Positions 16,959 through 28,008 are shown, counted from the first letter of the stretch. The stretch: DNA of 64,000 nt from JAWWPG01 sp963820035 (GCA_963820035.1 CAWFYK010000009.1:372001-436000); one strand, 5' to 3'. The notes: generated from the letters alone by a model not told the origin. Made by a program: numbers and translations.

Positions 16959-17171
16959 TCAGACGCTCTTGCGGCGAAACGTCCTGGCCTTCGTCGGTCC
17001 CTGCGCTCCGTGCGACTTCTCTGACCCGTCCTTCTCGGCCGACTCGGCAGTGGCGTGCTGACGATGCTGCTTGCGCTCGAGCGCCTCGCGGAACTTGCGC
17101 CGCGTGTCGTCCTCCTCGGGCTGCGCGTTCTCCTCAGTCTGGTCCGCGGCGTCACCTTCGTGGTCCGGCAT
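16959..17171 (-). CDS. DUF5302-family small charged protein
   Basis: 70 aa, highly charged, with the core DDTRRKFREALERKQHRQ and a basic C terminus (ARTFRRKSV) that match the actinobacterial DUF5302 pattern. Function unknown; the composition suggests a nucleic-acid- or protein-binding disordered protein. ATG 17171 is chosen because GGAGG lies about 6 bp upstream. Confidence 0.75.
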   Translation of the reverse strand: MPDHEGDAADQTEENAQPEEDDTRRKFREALERKQHRQHATAESAEKDGSEKSHGAQGPTKARTFRRKSV

Positions 17172-17242
17172 CACTACCTCCAAGTCCTGCTGCCACCGAG
17201 CCTGCACCTCTCTCTCTCCGTCTTACCACATCGTGAGCCGGG

Positions 17243-17265
17243 CGAACGAGCCGAAAACTCGTTCG
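17243..17265. promoter_or_regulatory. Perfect 8-bp inverted repeat before the ABC exporter operon
   Basis: CGAACGAG-N7-CTCGTTCG. It lies in the divergent region between DUF5302 and the ABC genes, about 20 bp before a TAGAGT (17287-17292) that could be the exporter -10, so an operator overlapping the -35 is plausible. A hairpin function is also possible. Confidence 0.45.
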
Positions 17266-17331
17266 CTCTTTGTCAGAGGCATCCAGTAGAGTGATGCTTA
17301 CACCTGAACATCTGCACCTCACCTCCCCCGA

Positions 17332-17356
17332 AGCCGGCGTCGTCACTGCGCCGGCT
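17332..17356 (+). other. Leader hairpin of the ABC exporter operon
   Basis: AGCCGGCG/CGCCGGCT, a perfect 8-bp stem with a 9-nt loop, in the untranslated leader about 45 bp before the first ABC gene. It could influence mRNA stability or attenuation; nothing in the sequence decides. Confidence 0.35.
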
Positions 17357-17400
17357 GTCGTTGCCCCAGCCGCCGAGCTCAAGGAGGCAAACGCCCCACG

Positions 17401-19224
17401 ATGCCCTTTCCCGTCATCGCCGATCCCGGCACGATCGAGGACCTGACCACCCGCCGCCCAGCAGGAGCTCATTCGCTGTGGCGGCTTCGCGGCTATCTTC
17501 ACCCCTATCGCAAGGCGCTTGCGGCCATGGCCGGCTCGGCCTTCCTGGGCGTCTTCGTCAGCCTCTCCATCCCACTCGTGACCAAGGCCATGATCGACGG
17601 CCCGATCACCCACCACGAGGTCGGCCCGATCGTCCCGCTCGGGCTGCTCGCGCTCGCTCTGGGCCTGGCCGAGGCAGGTCTGATCCTGATCCGCCGGTGG
17701 GTGCAGGCCCGTGCCGTGCTCGGCTTCGAGACAGCCGTTCGCGACGACCTCTATCGGCACATGCAGGACCTGCCGATGGAGTTCCACGGCAAGTGGCAGA
17801 GTGGTCAGCTGCTGTCACGCATCACCATGGACCTCAGCGCGCTGCGCCGGTTCATGGGCTTCGGACTGCTCTTCCTCGTCATCAACATCATCCAGCTCGT
17901 CGTGGTGACCTTGGTGCTGCTCAAGCTGTTCTGGCCGCTCGGGGTCGTCGTGGCGTTGTCGGCCGTGCCGATCATCGCCCTCAGCAAGCGGTTCGAGTCG
18001 CGCTACGTCGTGGTGTCGCGCCGGGTGCAGGACGAGCAGGGTGACGTGGCGACGAGCGTCGAGGAGGCGGCGATCGGCTACCGCGTCATCAAGTCGTTCG
18101 GTCGCAGCCGCTACAGCCAGGACAACTTCCACGACAAGACCCAGACGCTCTACGAGACCTCCATGGAGAAGGTACGGCTGTCATCGCGCTTCTGGACCTT
18201 CCTCGAGGTCATCCCCAACCTGAGCCTGGTGATCGTGCTTCTCCTCGGCGCGCTCGGCGTCGGTCACGGCCAGCTGAGCCTCGGCACCTTGGTGGCGTTC
18301 ATCACCTTGATGCTGACCCTGATCTGGCCGATCGAGTCTCTCGGCGTCATCCTCGCGATGGCTCAGGAGGCGATGACGGCCGCCGATCGCGTCCTCGACG
18401 TCTTCGACACCCGGTCGAGCATCGTCGGCGGTACGGCGGAGCTCGCGGAGCCCGTGGGCCACCTTCGACTCGAGCACGTCGACTTTCACTACCCGGACTC
18501 CGGCGACCTCGTCCTGCACGACGTCAATCTCGACGTGGCCCCAGGTGAGACGGTCGCGATCGTCGGCGCGACCGGATCGGGGAAGACCTCCCTGACCGCA
18601 CTGGTCCCCCGGCTCTACGACGCCACCGCCGGCCGACTCACGGTCGACGGAGTGGACACCCGCGAGCTCACGCTGCCGTGTCTACGCCGGGTGGTCGCGA
18701 CCGCGTTCGAGGACGCGACGCTGTTCTCCATGAGCGTCCGAGAAAACGTCACCCTCGGGCGTCCCGACGCGAGCGACGACGACATCCGCTCCGCGATCGA
18801 CACCGCCCAGGCGGGCTTCGTCTACGACCTGCCCTGGGGCCTCGAGACGCGCATCGGCGAGCAGGGAATGTCGTTGTCAGGCGGACAGCGCCAGCGGCTC
18901 GCCCTCGCCCGCGCGGTCCTCGCCCGCCCTCAGATCCTGGTGCTCGACGACACGTTGTCCGCCCTCGACATCCACACCGAGGCGCTGGTCGAGCAGGCGC
19001 TCAGACGAGTGCTCGCCGACACTACGGCCATCGTCGTGGCGCACCGCGCGTCGACCGTGCTGCTCGCCGACAAGGTCGCCCTGTTGTCCGGCGGCACTAT
19101 CACCCATGTCGGCAACCACCACGACCTGCTCGCCACCGTGCCGGCCTATCGCGAGCTGCTGGCCGCCGATGCCGACTCCGAGGCCGATCTCGACCTCCAG
19201 CGGGAGGAGGCGATGCTGCGATGA
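17401..19224 (+). CDS. ABC exporter half-transporter with degenerate ATPase site
   Basis: 607 aa: a six-helix type IV exporter membrane domain (about residues 25-320) and a nucleotide-binding domain (about 345-590). Walker A is GATGSGKTS and the signature LSGGQRQRL is canonical, but Walker B reads LVLDDTLSALD, so the catalytic glutamate is aspartate, and the Q-loop has FED instead of an expected glutamine. This is the degenerate half of a heterodimeric exporter. Its stop overlaps the start of the partner (ATGA). The ATG lies about 13 nt after AAGGAGG, a long spacing. Substrate unknown; lipids or drugs are typical. Confidence 0.9.
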   Translation: MPFPVIADPGTIEDLTTRRPAGAHSLWRLRGYLHPYRKALAAMAGSAFLGVFVSLSIPLVTKAMIDGPITHHEVGPIVPLGLLALALGLAEAGLILIRRWVQARAVLGFETAVRDDLYRHMQDLPMEFHGKWQSGQLLSRITMDLSALRRFMGFGLLFLVINIIQLVVVTLVLLKLFWPLGVVVALSAVPIIALSKRFESRYVVVSRRVQDEQGDVATSVEEAAIGYRVIKSFGRSRYSQDNFHDKTQTLYETSMEKVRLSSRFWTFLEVIPNLSLVIVLLLGALGVGHGQLSLGTLVAFITLMLTLIWPIESLGVILAMAQEAMTAADRVLDVFDTRSSIVGGTAELAEPVGHLRLEHVDFHYPDSGDLVLHDVNLDVAPGETVAIVGATGSGKTSLTALVPRLYDATAGRLTVDGVDTRELTLPCLRRVVATAFEDATLFSMSVRENVTLGRPDASDDDIRSAIDTAQAGFVYDLPWGLETRIGEQGMSLSGGQRQRLALARAVLARPQILVLDDTLSALDIHTEALVEQALRRVLADTTAIVVAHRASTVLLADKVALLSGGTITHVGNHHDLLATVPAYRELLAADADSEADLDLQREEAMLR

Positions 19225-21044
19225 CCACCCCCACCGACTGGCGGGGAGTCGCCGCCGAGGACGAGGACGACATCCCCGACCGGGTGTCCCTGCTGCTCAA
19301 GGAACGCTCGCGCCGTCTCCTTGGATCGCTGCTGCGGCCCCATAAGCGGTCCCTCGTCTGGCTGATGGTCGTGGTGCTGATCGAGAACGCGACCCGGCTC
19401 TCGGTGCCGTTCCTCGTCGGCCTCGGCATCGACAAGGGCATCCCGCCGATCCAGGACGGCCAAGGCAGCGGCACCCTGCTGGAGATCACCGGGGTCCTCC
19501 TCCTCATGGTCTTGATCCAGGCGGTCACTCGGCAGATCTTCCTGCAGATGTCGGGCCGCATCGGGCAGGACGTCCTCCTCGACCTCCGTCGCCGGATGTT
19601 CAAGCACTTCCAGAAGCTCTCGCCCGCCTTCCACGACAGCTACACCTCGGGCCGGGTGATCTCGCGGCAGACGTCGGACATCGACGCGATCTACGAGCTT
19701 CTCGAGACCGGGTTCGACGGGCTCATCACTGCCGTGCTGACCCTCGTCGGGACTGCCGTGATCCTGCTCTTCCTCGACCTGAAGCTCGGGCTGGTGTCGC
19801 TGATCTGCTTCCCCGTGCTCTGGTGGCTCACCACCTGGTTCCGCCGGCAGTCGGCCGCTGCCTACCGACGTACCCGGGAGACCGTCGCGGTCGTCATCGT
19901 GCACTTCGTCGAGACGGTCAACGGCATGCGGGCCGTGCAGGCGTTCCGGCGCCAGGACCGCAACCAGGAGATCTTCTCGGCGGTCAACGACGACTACCGC
20001 GCCGCCAACGAACGGGCCTTCCGGTTGGTCGGGGTGTTCATGCCCGGCATCAAGCTCATCGGCAACCTCACCCTCGGCATCGTCTTGATCTACGGCAGCG
20101 CCCGGGCCTTCAACGGAGACATCACCGTCGGCACCCTGGCCGCTTTCCTGCTCTACCTCCGCCAGTTCTTCGACCCGATGCAGGACGTCTCACAGTTCTA
20201 CAACACGTTCCAGTCGGCGTCCGCCGCACTCGAGAAGCTCTCCGGAGTGCTCGAGGAGGAGCCGTCGGTCGCGGAGCCGCCGGACCCGACCGCCCTGCCG
20301 GACGCGCAGGGCGCGCTCAGCCTGCGACACGTCAGTTTCTCCTACGTCGAGGGACGGCCGATCCTGCCCGATCTCGACCTCGACATCCCGGCCGGGCAGA
20401 CCATCGCCGTGGTCGGCACCACCGGCGCCGGCAAGACGACCTTGGCCAAGCTGGTGGCCCGGTTCTACGACCCGGCCCAGGGTCAGCTGACGCTCGACGG
20501 GATCGACCTGCGACTGCTCTCGGAGGACGACCTTCGTCGCGCGGTCGTGATGGTCACGCAGGAGAACTACCTGTTCAACGGCAGTGTGGCCGACAACATC
20601 CGGCTCGGAAAGCCGACGGCCAGCCGCGACGAGGTGGTTGCGGCGGCCCAGGCCATCGGTGCCCACGACTTCATCATCGCGCTCCCCGACGGCTACGACA
20701 CCGACGTCGCCAACCGGGGTGGCCGGCTGTCCGCCGGCCAGCGGCAGCTGGTGGCGTTCGCCCGGGCGTTCCTCGCCGACCCCGCGGTGCTGATCCTCGA
20801 CGAAGCGACATCGAGCCTCGACGTACCGTCGGAGCGACTCGTCCAACGCGCCCTTCGCACCATCCTGGCCCGGCGCACCGCGATCATCATCGCCCACCGG
20901 CTCTCGACGGTCGAGATCGCCGACCGGGTCCTCGTGATGGAGCACGGCGAGATCGTGGAGGACGGTTCTCCCGACGACTTGGTCGAGGCCGGCAGCGGTC
21001 GGTTCTCCGACCTGCACGACGCTTGGCTCGCGTCACTGGCCTGA
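19221..21044 (+). CDS. ABC exporter half-transporter, catalytically canonical half
   Basis: 607 aa, membrane domain then nucleotide-binding domain. Walker A is GTTGAGKTT and Walker B VLILDEATSSLD keeps the catalytic glutamate, but the signature is LSAGQRQ rather than LSGGQ. The partner has the opposite pattern, so the heterodimer should have one consensus and one degenerate ATP site, as in TmrAB or BmrCD. ATG 19221 overlaps the upstream stop by 4 bp, giving equal expression. Likely located in the plasma membrane. Confidence 0.9.
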   Translation: MTTPTDWRGVAAEDEDDIPDRVSLLLKERSRRLLGSLLRPHKRSLVWLMVVVLIENATRLSVPFLVGLGIDKGIPPIQDGQGSGTLLEITGVLLLMVLIQAVTRQIFLQMSGRIGQDVLLDLRRRMFKHFQKLSPAFHDSYTSGRVISRQTSDIDAIYELLETGFDGLITAVLTLVGTAVILLFLDLKLGLVSLICFPVLWWLTTWFRRQSAAAYRRTRETVAVVIVHFVETVNGMRAVQAFRRQDRNQEIFSAVNDDYRAANERAFRLVGVFMPGIKLIGNLTLGIVLIYGSARAFNGDITVGTLAAFLLYLRQFFDPMQDVSQFYNTFQSASAALEKLSGVLEEEPSVAEPPDPTALPDAQGALSLRHVSFSYVEGRPILPDLDLDIPAGQTIAVVGTTGAGKTTLAKLVARFYDPAQGQLTLDGIDLRLLSEDDLRRAVVMVTQENYLFNGSVADNIRLGKPTASRDEVVAAAQAIGAHDFIIALPDGYDTDVANRGGRLSAGQRQLVAFARAFLADPAVLILDEATSSLDVPSERLVQRALRTILARRTAIIIAHRLSTVEIADRVLVMEHGEIVEDGSPDDLVEAGSGRFSDLHDAWLASLA

Positions 21045-21097
21045 CCGTCGCCACTGGTCCGACCGTCGTCACTGGTCCGACGGCCACCCCCTGGCCC
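21043..21097 (+). repeat. 18-bp tandem repeat after the ABC operon
   Basis: Two near-identical 18-bp units, GACCGTCGYCACTGGTCC, at 21043-21060 and 21061-21078. A degenerate third follows to 21097. The first begins at the stop codon of the ABC gene. Confidence 0.7.
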
Positions 21098-21121
21098 GAC
21101 GTTGCGTGCCCGGCCGGGCCG

Positions 21122-22105
21122 TCACACCTGAGCGTCTCGATCGTGGTCAGCTGGGGGGGAAGGCGTGCCCCGCCGCTCCGCAGAGACCACGATGGCCACC
21201 CCGGTGATCGCCACTGCGCCGCCGAGCACGATCGCGAGGGTTACCGGCTCGGACAGGATCAGCCAGCCGAGGAAGACGGCCACCACGGGGTTGACGTAGG
21301 CGTAGGTGGCGACCAGGGAGATCGGCGCCGCGTCGAGCACCCAGACGTAGGCGCTGAACGCCACCACCGAGCCGAACGTCACCAGGTAGGCCCACGCCAG
21401 CCAGGCGTGCGGCGAGCCGCCGTGCGGGATGACGTCCTCCCCGTGGATCAGGGCGAAGACGGCGAGGAACATCGATCCGAAGAGCATCTCGTAGACGGTC
21501 GCGACGAACGGGTCCGTCGGCATCGGCAGCCGCGGCATCGACCACGACCCGAACGACCAGCACAGCGTGGCGCAGACGATGACCAGGCAGGGGATCACCT
21601 TGACCTCACCGCCGACGCCACTGGCCGTGATCAGCCCGGCGAGCCCGGCGAAGCCGAGGAGCACCCCCGTGACGGTCCGGCGACTCGGGAAGTCGCCCGC
21701 GAGCGCCCGGTAGATGATGATCCAGAGCGGCACCGCCGCGACGATCAGGGCCGCGATGCCCGATGGCGCTCCCATGGACTCGCCGACCGAGACGACGCCG
21801 TTGCCGAGGGCTGGAAGCAGCAGACCGAAGAGGGCGCAGCTGGCCAGCTCACGCGGGGTGGCCGCCAGCCGCCGCCAGCCGCCACGGACCGCCAGGATCC
21901 CGGCGAGCAGCACCGCCGCGGCGAAGTAGCGCCAGCTGGCCGAGGCCAGCGGCGGAAGATCGCGCACGACGACCCTGATCCCGAGGTAGGTGGAGCCCCA
22001 GACCACGTAGACGATGCCGAGGGCGATGGCGATGAGGGCAGGCGAGGGGGTCCGGGCCGCCGATACGGCTGGCAGGAGCGTCTTGGCCTTTTGGTCCTGT
22101 ACCAC
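21122..22105 (-). CDS. EamA/DMT-superfamily transporter (YedA-like)
   Basis: 327-aa membrane protein with ten predicted helices and two EamA repeats. The N-terminal repeat has VVWGSTYLGIRV and LRPL-like PPLASASWRYFAAA; the second ends with YVNPVVAVFLGWLILSEP, typical of drug/metabolite exporters. Substrate unknown. TACGCT is exactly 6 nt before the GTG start, consistent with a leaderless transcript. Convergent with the ABC operon; divergent from the G1 peptidase gene. Confidence 0.87.
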   Translation of the reverse strand: MVQDQKAKTLLPAVSAARTPSPALIAIALGIVYVVWGSTYLGIRVVVRDLPPLASASWRYFAAAVLLAGILAVRGGWRRLAATPRELASCALFGLLLPALGNGVVSVGESMGAPSGIAALIVAAVPLWIIIYRALAGDFPSRRTVTGVLLGFAGLAGLITASGVGGEVKVIPCLVIVCATLCWSFGSWSMPRLPMPTDPFVATVYEMLFGSMFLAVFALIHGEDVIPHGGSPHAWLAWAYLVTFGSVVAFSAYVWVLDAAPISLVATYAYVNPVVAVFLGWLILSEPVTLAIVLGGAVAITGVAIVVSAERRGTPSPPADHDRDAQV

Positions 22106-22147
22106 GTCTGCAGCGTAGCTGCGGCTACCGACAAGTCTCCAGCCATT

Positions 22148-22218
22148 TTTCGCCTGGACCAGAGGGCACGTCGAGGCAAAGATTCCGGTCTGACCCTTGC
22201 CTATTTAGCCAGGCGAAA
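22148..22218. promoter_or_regulatory. Widely spaced 10-bp inverted repeat in the EamA/peptidase divergent region
   Basis: TTTCGCCTGG (22148-22157) and CCAGGCGAAA (22209-22218) are exact reverse complements about 61 bp apart. GGCAAAG and CCTTGCC nest inside imperfectly. This could be a looping operator pair or a folded leader. A possible -10, TACGAT (22222-22227), for the peptidase follows at once. Confidence 0.4.
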
Positions 22219-22276
22219 GGTTACGATGCTTGGCGGCCGGTTTGGCACTGTCCCCTCATTTGCTAGGAGCGCACGC

Positions 22277-23023
22277 ATGTCCCGCAAGCTCTCTGTACGG
22301 CGCAGCATCTCGCTCGGCGCATCGGCGCTCGCCCTCGCGACCCCGCTCGCAGCGACCTCGGTCGCCGCCGCGCCGGCGATCGGCATCAGCCCGGCCGGCT
22401 CGTTCACGACGTTCGGCAGCCCGCTCCACAGCAAGGGCCACAGCATCATCTCCAACTGGGGAGGCTACGTCGCCCACGGCGCCACGTTCACCAGGGCAGC
22501 CGCTTCCTGGACGGTCGCGCAGGTCACCTGCCTCAACAACAACGACCTCTACGCACCCTGGGTCGGGATCGACGGCGACGGCAACAACACCGTCGAGCAG
22601 ACCGGCGTCGCGACCGACTGCCAGACCGGCTCACCTCGTCACGAGGCGTGGTACGAGATGTACCCGCAGGCGCCGGTCTACTACAACGACCCGATCTCGA
22701 CCGGCGACAAGTTCAGGGCGACGGTGACGGCCTCGGGAACCCAGTTCACCCTGAAGATCCAGGACAAGACCAAGGGCTGGACCGAGAGCGTCACCAAGAG
22801 CCTCGCGTCCGCCCAGAAGGCCACTGCCGAGGCGGTCATCGAGGCTCCCGGCGGCTACCCGGCGATCAACCACGTGAACTTCACCAAGGTGAAGTTCAAT
22901 GGCGAGAACCTCGGCAGCTTCAGCAACCTGGTCAAGTACCAGACCCAGAGCGGGAGCGCCACGATCTACGGACCGACCGCCATCAAGAAGGGCACCAACT
23001 TCCGGATGGTCCCGATCAACTGA
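22277..23023 (+). CDS. Secreted G1-family glutamic endopeptidase (eqolisin-like)
   Basis: 248 aa with a signal peptide (RRS then about 20 hydrophobic residues, cleavage likely near residue 31). The mature part has the eqolisin landmarks SNWGGYV, ASWTVAQVTC, WVGIDGDGNNTVEQTG with catalytic glutamine Q108, HEAWYEMYP, and AEAVIEAP, which supplies the catalytic glutamate (E185 or E189). Such enzymes are acid-active, pepstatin-insensitive peptidases. AGGAG lies 7 bp before ATG 22277. Acts outside the cell. Confidence 0.85.
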   Translation: MSRKLSVRRSISLGASALALATPLAATSVAAAPAIGISPAGSFTTFGSPLHSKGHSIISNWGGYVAHGATFTRAAASWTVAQVTCLNNNDLYAPWVGIDGDGNNTVEQTGVATDCQTGSPRHEAWYEMYPQAPVYYNDPISTGDKFRATVTASGTQFTLKIQDKTKGWTESVTKSLASAQKATAEAVIEAPGGYPAINHVNFTKVKFNGENLGSFSNLVKYQTQSGSATIYGPTAIKKGTNFRMVPIN

Positions 23024-23086
23024 CGCCGCGCCACTGCAGCTCATGTCGGCTAGGCATCTCCGGCCGGACGTGGCACGATCTCGCAG

Positions 23087-23536
23087 GTGACCAGTAGCCC
23101 CGCAACGGAGCAACACCTGCGCGACCTCGCGCGGTTGCGCCGCGTCCGCGACCGGATCGACCGGGAGTATGCACAGCCGCTGGATGTCGAGGCCCTCGCC
23201 CGCGGAGCCAACATGTCGGCCGGGCATCTCAGCCGTCAGTTCAAGCTGGCTTACGGCGAGTCGCCGTACTCCTATCTGATGACTCGGCGTGTCGAGCGCG
23301 CCATGGCGTTGCTGCGTCGTGGCGAGCTCAGCGTGACCGAGGTGTGCTTCGCGGTCGGCTGCTCATCGCTCGGAACCTTCAGCACGCGGTTCACCGAGCT
23401 CGTCGGTGTCCCGCCCAGCACCTACCGGCGCGAGGAGTCACTCGCGACGGAGGGGATGCCACCGTGCGTGGCCAAGCAGGTGACCAGACCGGTCAGGAAT
23501 CGAGAAGCGCCGGTCACCGAGCCGCAGCTAGCGTGA
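23087..23536 (+). CDS. AraC-family transcriptional regulator (DNA-binding domain only)
   Basis: 149 aa. It consists of two AraC helix-turn-helix motifs (ALARGANMSAGHLSRQFK and VTEVCFAVGCSSLGTFSTRF) plus a basic tail; there is no separate ligand domain. The stop overlaps the next gene, a VOC protein, by one base, a common actinobacterial pairing in which the VOC protein may act with or be controlled by the regulator. The GTG start has only a weak ribosome-binding site; a CACGAT hexamer 7 nt upstream could give a leaderless mRNA. Confidence 0.88.
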   Translation: MTSSPATEQHLRDLARLRRVRDRIDREYAQPLDVEALARGANMSAGHLSRQFKLAYGESPYSYLMTRRVERAMALLRRGELSVTEVCFAVGCSSLGTFSTRFTELVGVPPSTYRREESLATEGMPPCVAKQVTRPVRNREAPVTEPQLA

Positions 23537-23952
23537 TGGCCATGGACATCACCATTCACGCAAGCTTCCTTCCCACCGATGACCCGGACGCGGCGCTGGC
23601 GTTCTATCGCGACACGCTCGGCTTCGAGGTCCGGGGCGACGTCGGCAAAGGCACGATGCGCTGGATCACGATCGGCCCCGTCGACCAACCCGGCACCTCG
23701 ATCGTCCTCTATCCGCCCGGCGCCAACCCCGGCATCACCGATGACGAGCGCCGCACCATCGCCGAGATGATGGCCAAGGGCACGTTCGCCACGCTCCTGT
23801 TGGCCAGTAAGGACCTCGACGGCACGTTCGAGCGGGTGCAGTCCGGCGACGCCGAGGTCGTCCAGGAGCCGACCGAGCAGCCCTACGGGATCCGCGACTG
23901 CGCCTTCCGCGATCCCGCGGGCAACCTCGTCCGCATCCAAGAGCTTCCCTGA
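23536..23952 (+). CDS. VOC (glyoxalase/bleomycin-resistance-like) protein
   Basis: 138 aa with two beta-alpha-beta-beta-beta modules: HASFLPTDDPDAALAFYRDTLGF at the N terminus and YGIRDCAFRDPAGNLVRI at the C terminus. Metal ligands would be H8 (IHASFLP) and the C-terminal residues of the second module. It follows AraC with a TGATG overlap. The reaction is not predictable; VOC proteins include dioxygenases, isomerases and drug-binding proteins. Confidence 0.85.
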   Translation: MAMDITIHASFLPTDDPDAALAFYRDTLGFEVRGDVGKGTMRWITIGPVDQPGTSIVLYPPGANPGITDDERRTIAEMMAKGTFATLLLASKDLDGTFERVQSGDAEVVQEPTEQPYGIRDCAFRDPAGNLVRIQELP

Positions 23953-23997
23953 AGCCTCAGCCTCCACGAGCTCCGCCCGTCGTCCGAAGCCCAGCCC

Positions 23998-24123
23998 CAA
24001 CGGATTCGTCCGGTCGGCCCACGCTAAAAGCCTGCGCGCTCAGTCGGACGAACCCGGGCGCAACGGACCCGTCCGGTAGGCCCACGCTGAAAGTTCGCGC
24101 ACTCAGTCGGACGAACCCGCAGG
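23998..24123. repeat. Two tandem copies of a 63-bp palindromic repeat element
   Basis: Units start at 23998 and 24061 (period 63 bp). Each opens with a TTCGTCCGGT-like or CCGTCCGGT-like block, has GGCCCACGCT inside, and closes with CAGTCGGACGAACCCG, so the ends are inverted repeats of each other. A related 56-bp copy lies at 63008-63063. Intergenic. Confidence 0.8.
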
Positions 24124-24217
24124 CTGGACCGGACCGGGGAGACTCACCACCCAGCCAGACCACGACATGGCCCAGACCGTGACGGGAACCAGACCCACCG
24201 CGACGAAAGGATCAACC

Positions 24218-24574
24218 ATGACCAGCTCCTCCACCCAGGGAATCAAGACCGTCTTGCACCCCGTCTCAGACCTGGCGACCTCCAAGGAGGTGTACGCCGC
24301 CCTGCTCGGCGTGGCACCGCAAACCGACGAGCCCTACTACATCGGCTTCGAGGCCGCCGGCCAGCACATCGGGCTGGTGCCCGGTGGCGGACCGCAAGGG
24401 ATGACCGCACCCGTGGACTACTGGCACGTGCCGGACATCGAGGCGAAGCTGGCCGAGGTGACGGCCGCGGGCGCGACCGTGCAGGAGCCGGCTCACGACG
24501 TGGGCGGCGGCCGACTGGTGGCCACCGTCACCGACCCCGATGGAAACGTGCTCGGTCTGCTTCAGGACGCTTGA
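24218..24574 (+). CDS. VOC-family protein
   Basis: 118 aa, glyoxalase fold: TVLHPVSDLATSKEVYAALLG, then IGLVPGG, WHVPDIEAKLAEV and a C-terminal ATVTDPDGNVLGLLQ. H-V at position 16 region and the C-terminal strand would carry metal ligands. ATG 24218 is chosen because GAAAGGATC precedes it with 7-bp spacing. The UvrA2-like gene begins 38 bp downstream, so the two are probably co-transcribed. Confidence 0.85.
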   Translation: MTSSSTQGIKTVLHPVSDLATSKEVYAALLGVAPQTDEPYYIGFEAAGQHIGLVPGGGPQGMTAPVDYWHVPDIEAKLAEVTAAGATVQEPAHDVGGGRLVATVTDPDGNVLGLLQDA

Positions 24575-24611
24575 CCGCCACCTTTGCCTGCGCCGGACGG
24601 ATGGAGACGCC

Positions 24612-26999
<2,388 letters not shown>

Positions 27000-27029
27000 C
27001 TCAACTGTCGTGGGTCCGCCCGCGACGGG

Positions 27030-27980
27030 TCAGGCCCAGAGTTGCCCGTCGAGGCGTGCCTCGGCATCGTCGATGGTGCCTTCGTAGGCCCCGGTCGACA
27101 GATACTTCCAGCCGCCGTCGGCGACGACGAAGACGATGTCCGCCCGGGCATGGTCACGGACGGCGACCGCAGCCTGGGCCAGCGCCGCATGCAGGATGGC
27201 CCCGGTGGAGACCCCGGCGAAGATACCCTCGGCCTCGAGGAGCTCGCGGACCCGGCGGACCGCGTCGCGGGGACCGACCGAGAACCTCGCGTCGATCATC
27301 GCGGCGTCATAGAGCTCGGGGATGAAGCCCTCGTCGAGGTTCCGGAGCCCGTAGACGACCTCGCCATAGCGCGGCTCGGCCGCGACGATTCGGACGTCCG
27401 GTCGGTGCTCCCGGAACCAGCGGCCGATCCCCATCAGGGTGCCGGTGGTGCCGAGGCCCGCCACCACATGGGTCACCTCGGGCAGGTCGGCGAGGATCTC
27501 CGGGGCGGTGCCCTCGTAGTGTGCCTGGGCATTGGCCTGGTTTCCGTACTGGTAGAGCATCACCCAGTCGGGGTGGTCCTCGGCGACCCGCTTGGCCACC
27601 TTCACCGCTTCGTTGGAGCCGCCCACGGCGGGGGACGACACGACCTCGGCTCCCCACATCTCCAGCAGCTGACGTCGTTCCGGCGAGGTGTTCTCCGGCA
27701 TCACGCAGACCATCCGGTAGCCGCGCAGCTTGGCGGCCATCGCCAAGGCGATTCCGGTGTTGCCCGAGGTCGGCTCGAGGATGGTGCACCCCGGTCGCAG
27801 GATGCCGTCCTTCTCAGCCTGCCGCAGCATCCACAGGGCCGCCCGGTCCTTGACCGAGCCGGTCGGGTTGCGGTCCTCGAGCTTGGCCCACAGCCGTACG
27901 TCGGGGGACGGAGACAGCGTCGGGAGTCCCACCATCGGCGTGGAGCCGACCGAGTCGAGCAGCGAGTCGTAGCGGGTCAT
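27030..27980 (-). CDS. cysM: Cysteine synthase CysM (sulfur-carrier-dependent type)
   Basis: 316-aa PLP enzyme very like mycobacterial CysM, which makes cysteine from O-phosphoserine and a thiocarboxylated CysO carrier. PLP lysine K44 lies in NPTGSVKDR; EPTSGNTG and GLGTTGTLMG bind substrate and phosphate. The C terminus GQLWA matches CysM, where the tail inserts into the active site. Start chosen at MTRYDS by family match; ATG 27998 is an alternative. The Mec protease gene lies directly upstream but the carrier gene cysO, normally between them, is missing. Confidence 0.88.
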   Translation of the reverse strand: MTRYDSLLDSVGSTPMVGLPTLSPSPDVRLWAKLEDRNPTGSVKDRAALWMLRQAEKDGILRPGCTILEPTSGNTGIALAMAAKLRGYRMVCVMPENTSPERRQLLEMWGAEVVSSPAVGGSNEAVKVAKRVAEDHPDWVMLYQYGNQANAQAHYEGTAPEILADLPEVTHVVAGLGTTGTLMGIGRWFREHRPDVRIVAAEPRYGEVVYGLRNLDEGFIPELYDAAMIDARFSVGPRDAVRRVRELLEAEGIFAGVSTGAILHAALAQAAVAVRDHARADIVFVVADGGWKYLSTGAYEGTIDDAEARLDGQLWA

Positions 27981-28008
27981 GTAGGGACCAATGCCCATGC
28001 GTCAGCGG

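Noticed and set aside
22106..22276. ydaO/c-di-AMP riboswitch before the G1 peptidase
   Set aside because: Secreted hydrolases are common targets, but none of the conserved riboswitch blocks are visible.
19823..23023. 1066-residue plus-strand open frame
   Set aside because: It runs antisense or out of frame through the ABC gene and EamA gene; only its last 248 codons (G1 peptidase, with signal peptide and SD) are real.
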